DNA of 5,208 nt from Hyphomicrobiales bacterium (GTDB lineage Bacteria > Pseudomonadota > Alphaproteobacteria > Rhizobiales > Beijerinckiaceae): the NCBI GenBank assembly GCA_015655535.1, contig JAATEW010000073.1, positions 1 through 5,208 on the forward strand, given 5' to 3'. Of this stretch, positions 1 through 5,208 are shown in pieces. Positions within the stretch are counted from its first letter, which is position 1. Every line of letters begins with the position of its first letter. Both the position numbers and the translations under genes were made by a program. Under the pieces are notes generated by a model. That model had not been told where the DNA came from. It saw nothing but the letters and a program-made list of their open reading frames with translations, and ran no database searches.

Positions 1-955
1 CCGTCACGAGATTGCGCGGCGTGCCGGCAACCCAGAGTTCGATATTCTCGACAAGCTGGTTGGCGAGGCCGGTCATGGCTTCATGACTCGCCCAGGCGAC
101 ATGCGGCGTAATGATGAGATTGGGCAGTTCCAGCTCGAGATCGAGCAGCACATTGCCGTTCTTCGGCGGCTCGACGGTGAGCACATCAAAGCCCGCGCCG
201 CCGATTTCCCCGGTCCTCAAAGCCTCGACCAAGGCTGCTTCGTCGACGAGGCCGCCGCGTGCCGTGTTGATGAGGATCGCGTCCTTCTTCATCTTTTTCA
301 ATTCGGCCGCGCCGATGATATTGCGCGTGCCATCGGTCAAAGGACAATGCAGCGAGACGATATCGCTCTCTTTCAGGATCGTGTCGAGATCGACCTTGCC
401 TGGAAAATCATAGATGTCGGTCGCGATGACTTTCATGCCGAGCGCTTCGGCGCGAGTCGCGACCGATTTGCCGAGCGCGCCATAGCCGATGAGGCCGAGC
501 GTCGAGCCTGAAATATCGCGGATCGGGTGATCGAAATAGCAGAACTGATCGATCGTCTGCCATTTGCCTTTGCGAACGTCGAGCGTGTAGGGGATGAGGC
601 TGCGGCGCAGCGCGAAGATGAGCGCCAGCGTATGTTCCGGCACCGTGTTCACCGCATAATTGCGGATGTTGATGACGGGGATGTTGTGCGCCTTGCAATA
701 GGCTTTGTCGACGCAATCCGTGCCGGTCGCGGCGACGGCGATCATTTTCAGCTTCGGCAGTTTTTCAAGCGAGGCCGTGCGCACCTGAACCTTGTTGATG
801 ATGGCGATGTCGGCATCGGCGAGGCGCTCGACGATTTGTTCGGGCGCCGTCGCATCATATTCCGTATAGCTATGCGGGAAGGTCGGCTCGCGCAGCGGGA
901 CGCCGAGGGTGCCGCGGTCCAGGAAAACGATTTTCAGCGGTGCCTGATCAGCCAT
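1..955 (-). CDS. hprA: Hydroxypyruvate reductase (D-2-hydroxyacid dehydrogenase family), 3' end cut by window edge
   Basis: Translating the minus strand from the ATG at 955-953 gives 318 codons with no stop before the window edge. The family role is NAD(P)H-dependent reduction of hydroxypyruvate to D-glycerate in the cytoplasm, the serine-cycle step after the aminotransferase encoded just upstream. Seen in the sequence: the Rossmann motif GYGALG at residues 157-162; an acidic residue, D180, at the end of the second strand, which usually favours NADH; and the catalytic triad R233 (in NTARGG), E262 (in VEPP) and H285 (in TPHVAWAS). The stretch ATGTD at about 77-81 and NTVPEH near 104-109 are also typical. 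M. extorquens HprA is about 314 residues and ends in a similar QNVV-type tail, so only a few codons are probably missing. The start is fixed by a strong Shine-Dalgarno sequence. A related glyoxylate reductase or other glycerate dehydrogenase is the main alternative, but the sgaA context favours hprA. Confidence 0.93.
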   Translation of the reverse strand, partial: MADQAPLKIVFLDRGTLGVPLREPTFPHSYTEYDATAPEQIVERLADADIAIINKVQVRTASLEKLPKLKMIAVAATGTDCVDKAYCKAHNIPVINIRNYAVNTVPEHTLALIFALRRSLIPYTLDVRKGKWQTIDQFCYFDHPIRDISGSTLGLIGYGALGKSVATRAEALGMKVIATDIYDFPGKVDLDTILKESDIVSLHCPLTDGTRNIIGAAELKKMKKDAILINTARGGLVDEAALVEALRTGEIGGAGFDVLTVEPPKNGNVLLDLELELPNLIITPHVAWASHEAMTGLANQLVENIELWVAGTPRNLVT

Positions 956-960
956 GGACT

Positions 961-969
961 CCCCTCCTT
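961..969 (-). promoter_or_regulatory. Strong ribosome binding site of hprA
   Basis: The minus strand reads AAGGAGGGG, with its GGAGG core 7 nt before the ATG at 955-953. It decides the start codon and suggests that hprA is translated independently and efficiently despite its distance from sgaA. Confidence 0.85.
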
Positions 970-1033
970 ATTCGAACGCTTGGATTTTCGAGCTGGCCAT
1001 CTTCTTACGGACGGTCCAGCCGTGGACGCATTG

Positions 1034-1051
1034 GATTTTTATGGAAAAATC
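1034..1051. repeat. Small AT-rich hairpin between hprA and the REP-like pair
   Basis: GATTTTT (1034-1040) and AAAAATC (1045-1051) form a perfect 7-bp inverted repeat around a 4-nt loop. In an sgaA-hprA transcript it would lie in the leader of hprA, about 80 nt before its ribosome binding site. It lacks the GC-rich stem and following U-run of an intrinsic terminator. Its role is unknown and it could be chance. Confidence 0.4.
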
Positions 1052-1060
1052 ATAGTGCCT

Positions 1061-1112
1061 ACCCTCTCCCACAGGGAGAAGGTGGTCAGCGAAGCTGACC
1101 GGGTGAGGGGTT
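1061..1112 (+). repeat. REP-like palindromic element, copy 1
   Basis: This element begins with a TCTCCC-ACA-GGGAGA hairpin (1065-1079), continues with a perfect 7-bp hairpin, GGTCAGC-GAA-GCTGACC (1084-1100), and ends in GGGTGAGGGGTT. This architecture resembles the short intergenic palindromic repeats spread through many Rhizobiales-type genomes (family knowledge; not searched). It is the inverted partner of the copy at 1138-1190. The stem with base changes relative to copy 2 suggests pressure to keep a folded structure. It is non-coding and lies inside the sgaA-hprA gap. Confidence 0.75.
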
Positions 1113-1137
1113 GCTATCGCGAAATTTGAGGGCTCGT

Positions 1138-1190
1138 AACCCCTCATCCGCCTCGCATTCGCTCGGTACCTTCTCCCACAGGGAGAAGGT
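1138..1190 (-). repeat. REP-like palindromic element, copy 2 (inverted)
   Basis: Read on the minus strand, this copy follows copy 1 nearly base for base at its two ends: ACCTTCTCCC, then GGGAGAAGGT, and at the far end GATGAGGGGTT. The middle arm differs (CCGAGCGAATGCGAGG instead of the GGTCAGC hairpin). Its outer hairpin, CCTTCTCCC-ACA-GGGAGAAGG (1169-1189), is a perfect 9-bp stem. Copies 1 and 2 are separated by 25 nt and face each other, so they could also pair to form one long stem in RNA. Confidence 0.75.
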
Positions 1191-1223
1191 ATGCACGCCT
1201 AGAACGAGGCAAATCCCGTGCGA

Positions 1224-1250
1224 TTGAGCGCGTCTGCGAGACGCGCTCAA
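1224..1250 (-). terminator. Perfect 12-bp hairpin just downstream of sgaA
   Basis: TTGAGCGCGTCT (1224-1235) and AGACGCGCTCAA (1239-1250) are perfect inverted repeats around a 3-nt loop. The stem starts 10 nt after the sgaA stop codon. It is GC-rich like an intrinsic terminator, but no T-run follows on the minus strand (the next bases are TCGCACGGG). It may therefore be a weak or partial terminator, or a 3'-end block that protects sgaA mRNA from exonucleases, instead of a full stop before hprA. Confidence 0.5.
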
Positions 1251-1260
1251 ATGTTGAAGC

Positions 1261-2451
1261 TTATTCCGCGGCGTTGGCGATAACGCTGTTCGAGCTGCGG
1301 AAATATTGCTGTGCCGCACCGACGCCGCTGCCGGGCTCGATCTTGATGCCAATATCGAGCATGGACATTTCGGCACCCGCGAGCGCGCCGAGCACCATCA
1401 GCTCGTTGAGATCGCCGAGATGGCCGATGCGGAAGACCTTGCCTGCAACCTTCGCGAGACCCGCTCCGAGCGCGAGATTATAGCGGCGGTAGGCGGTGGC
1501 GATCACATCGGCGCCATTGAAGCCTTCCGGCACGTAGATCGCGGTGACCGTGTCCGAATGCCATTTGGGCTCGGTCGCGCAATTCTTCAGGCCCCAAGCG
1601 GCGACCGCGGCGCGCACGCCGCTCGCAAGATAATGATGGCGCTGGAAGACGTTCTCCTGGCCTTCCTCGAACATCATGCGAATTGATTCGCGCAGGCCGT
1701 AGAGCAACGGCAGCGACGGCGTATAAGGGAAATAGCCGGTCGCATTGCTCTTGATCATGTCTTCGAAGTTGAAGAAGACACGCGCGCATTTCGCGGTGTG
1801 GCGCGCTTCGAGCGCCTTCTGGCTCGCGCCGACGATGGCGAGACCGGCGGGCAGCATGAAGCCCTTCTGCGAGCCCGCGACCGCGAGATCGACGCCCCAT
1901 TCGTCCATGCGGAAATCGATGCAGCCGATCGAGGAGACGCCGTCGACATAAAGAAGCGCCGGATGCTTGGCCGCATCCATCGCCTTGCGCACGGCGCCGA
2001 CGTCGGAGGTGACGCCCGTCGCGGTCTCGTTCTGGACGACGAGCACGCCCTTGATCTTATGCTCCTTGTCGGCTTCGAGAACGGCGTGAATATGCTCGGG
2101 ATGGGTGCCCGTGCCCCATTCCTCGTCGAGAACCTGCACGTCGAGGCCGATGCGCTGGGCGAGATCCGTCCAAAGCGCCGAGAACTGGCCGTAGCGCGAC
2201 ACGACGACCTTGTCGCCGGGCGACAGCGTGTTCGTCAGAGCGGCTTCCCAGCCGCCGGTGCCGGTCGACGGAAAGACGAAACATTGGCCGGTCGTCGTCT
2301 TGAAGATTTTCTTCAGGTCTTCGAGGATCGGTTTTGTCAGATCAGGGAAGGTCGGATTTCGGTGATCTTCCATCGGCACATGCATCGCGCGAAGGATCCG
2401 GTCGGGAACATTGGTAGGGCCAGGAACGAATAGAAAGTGGCGGCCGGGCAT
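1261..2451 (-). CDS. sgaA: Serine-glyoxylate aminotransferase (PLP-dependent, class V)
   Basis: The product is 396 residues, close to the roughly 400 of the M. extorquens enzyme. It transfers the amino group of L-serine to glyoxylate, giving hydroxypyruvate and glycine: a central cytoplasmic step of the serine cycle for one-carbon assimilation. Seen in the sequence: an N-terminal FVPGPTNVPD (residues 7-17); the phosphate-binding region STGTGGWEAA (62-71); D170 in YVDGVSS, expected to contact the PLP ring nitrogen; the Schiff-base lysine K196 in AGSQKGF; GYFPYTPSLPLLYGLRE (239-255); and R341 in RIGHLGDLNE, the likely carboxylate-binding arginine. The frame stays open upstream to an ATG at 2628, but the homologous N-terminus begins at MPGRHF and the ATG at 2451-2449 has a good ribosome binding site, so the longer form is rejected. 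hprA follows 305 bp downstream and kup diverges upstream. A plain alanine-glyoxylate aminotransferase is the alternative; the hprA neighbour argues for serine. Confidence 0.95.
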   Translation of the reverse strand: MPGRHFLFVPGPTNVPDRILRAMHVPMEDHRNPTFPDLTKPILEDLKKIFKTTTGQCFVFPSTGTGGWEAALTNTLSPGDKVVVSRYGQFSALWTDLAQRIGLDVQVLDEEWGTGTHPEHIHAVLEADKEHKIKGVLVVQNETATGVTSDVGAVRKAMDAAKHPALLYVDGVSSIGCIDFRMDEWGVDLAVAGSQKGFMLPAGLAIVGASQKALEARHTAKCARVFFNFEDMIKSNATGYFPYTPSLPLLYGLRESIRMMFEEGQENVFQRHHYLASGVRAAVAAWGLKNCATEPKWHSDTVTAIYVPEGFNGADVIATAYRRYNLALGAGLAKVAGKVFRIGHLGDLNELMVLGALAGAEMSMLDIGIKIEPGSGVGAAQQYFRSSNSVIANAAE

Positions 2452-2460
2452 TCTTGAGAT

Positions 2461-2466
2461 CCTCCT
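2461..2466 (-). promoter_or_regulatory. Ribosome binding site of sgaA
   Basis: The minus strand reads AGGAGG here, followed by a 9-nt spacer before the ATG at 2451-2449. It selects the 396-residue form over the upstream in-frame ATG at 2628. Confidence 0.85.
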
Positions 2467-2531
2467 AATTGACCAGCGTTCCGGTGGGCTGCACCGGCAG
2501 GCCTTCCTCATATGGTTTGGCCGGGTGGCCG

Positions 2532-2580
2532 TTCGGCTGGAGCCGAAAAGGGCAAGATCCGGCCTTGCACCGGACCTTTT
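2532..2580 (-). other. Structured leader segment upstream of sgaA
   Basis: This part of the presumed sgaA 5' leader can fold in more than one way. A hairpin pairs 2532-2537 (TTCGGC) with 2542-2547 (GCCGAA). A second structure pairs 2558-2562 with 2570-2574 (TCCGG with CCGGA), extended across a bulge by 2546-2551 with 2575-2580 (AAAAGG with CCTTTT). A third option pairs GCAAG (2552-2556) with CTTGC (2564-2568). The first two share bases 2546-2547 and the second and third overlap, so they compete. I match it to no known riboswitch class, and GC-rich DNA often folds by chance. Confidence 0.3.
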
Positions 2581-2654
2581 CAAGGACCGGCCGTCGAAAC
2601 GCTCAACCGCCGTCCATGCGCATTCCATGTGCTAGAAAAACGTCCAGCAAGCTC

Positions 2655-2683
2655 CTTTGCCGGTCTCGGATCGGACTCGTCAA
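2655..2683 (-). promoter_or_regulatory. Candidate activator-dependent promoter of sgaA
   Basis: On the minus strand, TTGACG (2683-2678) is a good -35 match. At a 17-nt spacing it is followed by GCAAAG (2660-2655), a poor -10. A good -35 with a poor -10 downstream of a palindrome (2690-2709) is the layout expected of a promoter needing an activator. This would give a leader of about 200 nt. No transcription start is known from the sequence, so this is inference. Confidence 0.3.
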
Positions 2684-2689
2684 GCGGTA

Positions 2690-2709
2690 GGTGCCAAAAT
2701 ATTGGTACC
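2690..2709. promoter_or_regulatory. Imperfect 20-bp palindrome, candidate regulator site for sgaA
   Basis: The half-sites GGTGCCAAAA (2690-2699) and TATTGGTACC (2700-2709) match as inverted repeats at 8 of 10 positions. The centre is about 16 bp upstream of the candidate -35 of sgaA. In M. extorquens the LysR-type regulator QscR, a CbbR homologue, controls serine-cycle genes including sga (established knowledge), so a QscR-like protein is a reasonable candidate binder. The symmetry is even, so it is not a strict T-N11-A site. The binder and the direction of control are inference. Confidence 0.4.
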
Positions 2710-2746
2710 CTGGCCTTTTAAATCGGCGCAATGAGACATTTTGTGA

Positions 2747-2775
2747 CTTAAAGTAAAAAACATGGGCCAGATCAA
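2747..2775 (-). promoter_or_regulatory. Alternative weak sigma-70-like promoter toward sgaA
   Basis: On the minus strand, TTGATC (2775-2770) and TTTAAG (2752-2747) are separated by 17 nt and each matches the consensus at 4 of 6 positions. The region is AT-rich compared with its surroundings, as promoters often are. Use of this site would place the palindrome at 2690-2709 downstream of the start point, which suits a repressor better than an activator. Support is weak. Confidence 0.2.
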
Positions 2776-2819
2776 ATATTCTTTAGCCCGCGCCAAATAA
2801 ATTTTCGGATTTTGGTGCA

Positions 2820-2832
2820 ATGCAAAATGCAT
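2820..2832. repeat. Short palindrome in the sgaA-kup intergenic region
   Basis: ATGCA and TGCAT are perfect 5-bp inverted repeats around AAA. It lies near the middle of the divergent spacer, about 110 bp before a weak kup promoter candidate. It could be an operator, but a 5-bp arm in AT-rich DNA is easily chance. Confidence 0.25.
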
Positions 2833-2859
2833 CGGGCGGCAAGGCCGACTCTAACCTAA

Positions 2860-2889
2860 AGAGGCAGCTCTTGAAACGTTCGCGCCTCT
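2860..2889. repeat. Inverted repeat upstream of kup
   Basis: AGAGGC (2860-2865) and GCCTCT (2884-2889) are perfect 6-bp inverted repeats separated by 18 nt, which contain AACGTT. The arm spacing of about two helical turns is compatible with a dimeric regulator site upstream of kup. No known operator is recognised. Confidence 0.25.
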
Positions 2890-2918
2890 AAATGGCAAGT
2901 TGATCCCTTGTCGCGGAT

Positions 2919-2947
2919 ATTACAGGGAAATTGTAGCTTTCTTAAAT
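2919..2947 (+). promoter_or_regulatory. Weak candidate promoter of kup
   Basis: ATTACA (2919-2924) and TTAAAT (2942-2947), with a 17-nt spacer, each match the sigma-70 consensus at 4 of 6 positions. It would give a leader of roughly 55-60 nt before the ATG at 3013. No better match was seen between 2850 and 3000, and alphaproteobacterial promoters are often degenerate, so this is only a candidate. Confidence 0.2.
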
Positions 2948-3012
2948 CCTTCGACTTTCCCCTGTAGACTTCAAACGTGGCGCCCCGCTCTGTTCGCAAA
3001 GAGATTTCTTTA

Positions 3013-4899
3013 ATGGCCAGCCTCTCAAATCGCATTCATCCAATCGCGGAGGCAAGGCCGCCGCGCTTCGGCGCCTTGGTGCTCGGCGCGCTGGGCGTCG
3101 TCTACGGCGACATAGGCACGAGCCCGCTCTATACGATGAAGATCGCGCTCGACTGGTCTGGCGGCTTCTCCTCATCCGGGGTCGTGCTTGGCATGCTGTC
3201 GCTGATCGTCTGGACGCTTTTGATCACCACTTCGATCAAATATGTCGCGGTGGTGATGCGGGCCGACAACGAAGGCGAGGGCGGCATTCTGGCGCTCATG
3301 TCACTGTTGAGCCGCAAGCAGGCCGATCGCATCGGTATCGTCAGCCTCGGCATTCTCGGCGCGGCTCTGCTTTATGGCGACGGTGCCATCACGCCCGCGA
3401 TTTCCGTTTTGAGCGCGCTTGAGGGATTGAAGGCGCCGGTCCCGAGGATCGAGCCTTATATTGTGCCCATGGCCGTCGTGATCCTGGTCGTGCTCTTTGC
3501 CTTGCAGCCGCAGGGCAGCGCGCGCATTGGCAGACTGTTCGGGCCGATCATGGTGGTCTGGTTTGCGGTGATCGGACTTCTCGGCGTGGCGGGCATCGCG
3601 CATCACCCAGGCGTGCTTCTCGCGCTCGATCCGCGCTATGGCCTCACCTATCTCTTCACGCACGGTTTCACCGGCTTTCTCGTGCTTGGGGGGGTCTTTC
3701 TCTGCGCCACGGGTGCCGAGGCTCTTTATGCCGACATGGGCCATTTCGGACGCAATGCCATCCGCGCCGCATGGTATCTCTTCGTGCTGCCGATGCTGCT
3801 CTTGAATTATGCTGGGCAGGCCGGGCTCGTGCTTGACGGGCAGGTTGCAAGCGGCGGCAATCCGTTCTTCGGCCTTTGTCCGGACGTCTTGCAAATTCCG
3901 CTCGTGCTGCTGGCGACGGCAGCGACCATTATCGCGAGCCAGGCGATCATCAGCGGAGCGTTTTCGATGACGCGTCAGGCGATCCAGCTTGGCCTCTGTC
4001 CGCGCCTGCATATCACGCAGACGTCTGAGGAGGGCTATGGGCAGATCTATGTCGGCTTCGTCAATTGGGCCTTGATGGCGCTCACATTGACGCTGACGCT
4101 GACCTTCCGGTCGTCCGACAATCTGGCGGCGGCCTTCGGCATAGCCGTGGCCCTGACCATGCTTTTGACCTCGATCTTGATCTTCCATGTCATGCGCGAG
4201 ATCTGGCATTGGAGCCTTTACTTGAGCCTTTCGGTCGCGGGCCTCTTCGTCGTCGTCGATCTCTCCTTCGTGACCGCCAATATGATGAAGGTCTTCGAAG
4301 TCGGCTGGGTGCCGCTTGTTGTGGCCGCCGTCATCTTTGCCTTGATGTCGATCTGGCGCGACGGCCGCGCTTTGCTCGTGATGAAATTGGAGCGCGATAC
4401 GCTGCCGCTCGAGACCTTCATCCATCAGATGCACAATAAGCCGCGCGTGCATGGCTCGGCGGTCTATCTGACCAACCGCCTCGACGTCGTGCCCGTGCCG
4501 CTCTTGCATAATCTCAAGCACAATAAGATCCTGCACGAACGCGTCGCGCTGATGCAGGTCGTGACCAAGAATATTCCGCATGTGGCGCAGAAGGATCGCT
4601 TCGAAGTGCATCATCTCGCCGATAATTATCACACGATCACGGTCAATTACGGATTCATGGAGTCGCCGAATATTCCGCGCGCCTTGGACGATTGCGCGGC
4701 GAAGCAGTTACGCTTCAACATGATGGATACGTCGTTTTTCGTCGGGCGCTTCACGATCGTTCCGAAGCGGCGGGCGAAATGGCGCAAGATCGAGACGAAG
4801 ATCTTCGAGGCCATGCACCGCAATGCCTTGGCCGCGACGGAGTTTTTCCGCATTCCGCCCAATCGCGTGATCGAGCTCGGCACGCAGGTGGAGGTGTAG
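3013..4899 (+). CDS. kup: Kup (Trk-type HAK/KUP/KT) low-affinity potassium-proton symporter
   Basis: The product is 628 residues, near the 622 of E. coli Kup, and appears full length. The family imports K+ with H+ across the inner membrane and serves as a constitutive uptake system, notably at low pH. Seen in the sequence: the signature ALGVVYGDIGTSPLYT (26-41) with D33; YGDGAITPAISV (121-132) with D123; E236 in GAEALYADMGHFG; and QTSEEGYGQIYVGFVNW (336-352). About twelve hydrophobic segments lie between residues 20 and 447, followed by a hydrophilic C-terminal domain (448-628), as in the family. The ATG at 3013 is preferred: the N-terminus MASLSNR leads straight into the conserved block, and a weak AAAGAGA lies upstream. 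A GTG at 2977 would add 12 residues but has no ribosome binding site. The gene stands alone, divergent from sgaA. No Trk or Kdp partners are present, as expected for a single-subunit carrier. Confidence 0.96.
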   Translation: MASLSNRIHPIAEARPPRFGALVLGALGVVYGDIGTSPLYTMKIALDWSGGFSSSGVVLGMLSLIVWTLLITTSIKYVAVVMRADNEGEGGILALMSLLSRKQADRIGIVSLGILGAALLYGDGAITPAISVLSALEGLKAPVPRIEPYIVPMAVVILVVLFALQPQGSARIGRLFGPIMVVWFAVIGLLGVAGIAHHPGVLLALDPRYGLTYLFTHGFTGFLVLGGVFLCATGAEALYADMGHFGRNAIRAAWYLFVLPMLLLNYAGQAGLVLDGQVASGGNPFFGLCPDVLQIPLVLLATAATIIASQAIISGAFSMTRQAIQLGLCPRLHITQTSEEGYGQIYVGFVNWALMALTLTLTLTFRSSDNLAAAFGIAVALTMLLTSILIFHVMREIWHWSLYLSLSVAGLFVVVDLSFVTANMMKVFEVGWVPLVVAAVIFALMSIWRDGRALLVMKLERDTLPLETFIHQMHNKPRVHGSAVYLTNRLDVVPVPLLHNLKHNKILHERVALMQVVTKNIPHVAQKDRFEVHHLADNYHTITVNYGFMESPNIPRALDDCAAKQLRFNMMDTSFFVGRFTIVPKRRAKWRKIETKIFEAMHRNALAATEFFRIPPNRVIELGTQVEV

Positions 4900-5076
4900 G
4901 GCAACGGTCTATCAATAGCGTCATGGCCGGGACAAGCCTACGGCTGTCCAGCTTAAGTCGCCGCGATATGTTGCATGCTATTGCGACGCCGAATGTTTTA
5001 AATCAATTTCCTTCACGCTGAACGCGAACTCTCCGCTCCCAGCCCGACGCGTTACCTTGCAGAGCATGTCAGATTT
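4900..5076. other. Intergenic stretch after kup with no recognisable gene
   Basis: Apart from the bulged hairpin at 4930-4949, I see nothing coding here. The only open frames are the tail of a kup-shadow frame and a 17-codon ORF from 4968, neither with a ribosome binding site. The base composition is lower in GC around 4960-5015, with TTTTAAATCAATTT near 4996-5009, and could hold promoter or spacer DNA. Confidence 0.5.
4930..4949 (+). terminator. Bulged hairpin downstream of kup
   Basis: GGAC (4930-4933) and AGCC (4935-4938) pair with GGCT (4942-4945) and GTCC (4946-4949) around a 3-nt loop, with one bulged A. The stem begins about 30 nt after the kup stop. No T-run follows, so it is at best a weak terminator or 3'-end stabiliser. 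The leading GTCATGGCCGGGACAAGCC (4920-4938) resembles one half of a short palindromic repeat common in Rhizobiales genomes, so it may be a degenerate repeat remnant. Confidence 0.35.
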
Positions 5077-5205
5077 CGCCATTCATCCGATGGCGGACAT
5101 TTTCGGCGATGCGGACACGCTTTTGTCAATGACGATCCTTCGGATCGCCGCCGTAGGCGGTCGCACGCAGATAAGTTTACGCAATCTGCGTAAACTTGAT
5201 TGCGT
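5077..5205. repeat. Dense palindrome cluster, probable dispersed repeat element
   Basis: Four palindromic units follow each other: CGCCAT/ATGGCG (5077-5082 with 5090-5095); CGATCC-TTC-GGATCG (5133-5147); CCGCC-GTA-GGCGG (5148-5160); and a perfect 11-bp stem, AAGTTTACGCA-ATC-TGCGTAAACTT (5173-5197). The last overlaps two other perfect 8-bp inverted repeats: ACGCAGAT with ATCTGCGT (5165-5172, 5184-5191) and ACGCAATC with GATTGCGT (5179-5186, 5198-5205). The 5' part also has two GCGGACA copies 18 bp apart (5093, 5111). Short frames run open on both strands through it (plus from 5066; minus from the edge to a stop at 5083-5085), which fits symmetric repeat DNA better than a gene. Its nature as a dispersed repeat is inference; the right boundary may lie outside the window. 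Confidence 0.55.
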
Positions 5206-5208
5206 TGC

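Noticed and set aside
527..1129. A 200-codon plus-strand open frame overlapping hprA and the repeat pair
   Set aside because: It is antisense to hprA over most of its length, and its tail is encoded by the REP-like element and gap DNA. No start signal was seen.
1061..1190. CRISPR array
   Set aside because: There are only two repeat copies, in opposite orientation, each internally palindromic and of REP type. There is no regular spacer series and no cas gene.
1798..2433. A 211-codon open frame antisense to sgaA
   Set aside because: It is the complement of a strongly supported aminotransferase gene with high third-position GC, which commonly leaves an antisense frame open. No domain was recognised.
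2452..2628. N-terminal extension of sgaA by 59 residues from an upstream ATG
   Set aside because: The extension is a low-quality arginine-rich sequence unlike the family, and the internal ATG at 2451-2449 has a clear AGGAGG. The frame simply lacks stops.
2890..2912. Sigma-54 promoter beginning TGGCAAG upstream of kup
   Set aside because: The -24-like part is present, but the -12 element lacks the required GC at the correct spacing.
4079..4108. Short tandem repeat encoding alternating T and L in kup
   Set aside because: The GACGCT-like units encode a normal hydrophobic membrane segment of the transporter. The run is too short and imperfect to suggest slippage or phase variation.
3301..4632. 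A 443-codon open frame antisense to kup
   Set aside because: It lies wholly inside kup, is very rich in H, R, D, E and Q as expected for the mirror of a membrane-protein gene, and has no ribosome binding site or recognisable domain.
4968..5021. A 17-codon ORF after kup
   Set aside because: It has no ribosome binding site and no recognisable features, and it is merely the end of a frame that overlaps kup out of phase.

Overview
The window most likely comes from a GC-rich alphaproteobacterial methylotroph that uses the serine cycle, of the Beijerinckiaceae or Methylobacteriaceae type (inference). The reasons are a serine-glyoxylate aminotransferase followed on the same strand by a hydroxypyruvate reductase, both close to the Methylobacterium extorquens proteins as I recall them, and intergenic palindromic repeats of a kind common in Rhizobiales-like genomes. 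I ran no database search, so the genus is not settled.

Layout. The minus strand carries hprA (1-955; its stop codon lies just beyond the left edge) and, upstream of it in transcription order, sgaA (1261-2451). Their products catalyse consecutive serine-cycle steps: serine plus glyoxylate gives hydroxypyruvate plus glycine, and hydroxypyruvate is then reduced to D-glycerate. The 305-bp gap between them holds a perfect 12-bp hairpin just after the sgaA stop, an inverted pair of REP-like elements, a small AT-rich hairpin and a strong Shine-Dalgarno sequence for hprA. Such a gap could allow different expression of two genes in one operon.

A divergent intergenic region of about 560 bp (2452-3012) separates sgaA from kup on the plus strand. 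It contains a structured leader on the sgaA side, a 20-bp imperfect palindrome placed like a regulator site (a LysR-type regulator such as QscR is an obvious candidate, by inference), further small palindromes, and only weak promoter-like sequences. The plus strand then carries a full-length Kup potassium-proton symporter (3013-4899), with no obvious metabolic link to the serine cycle.

The last 309 bases (4900-5208) contain no convincing gene. They hold a bulged hairpin after kup and a dense run of palindromes (5077-5205), ending in overlapping, mutually exclusive inverted repeats. This looks like a dispersed repeat element cut by, or close to, the window edge.

Overall this is ordinary core metabolism and transport. 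I see no sign of a new multi-gene system. The items most worth checking are the palindrome cluster at the right end, the palindrome upstream of sgaA, and the repeat pair inside the sgaA-hprA unit.
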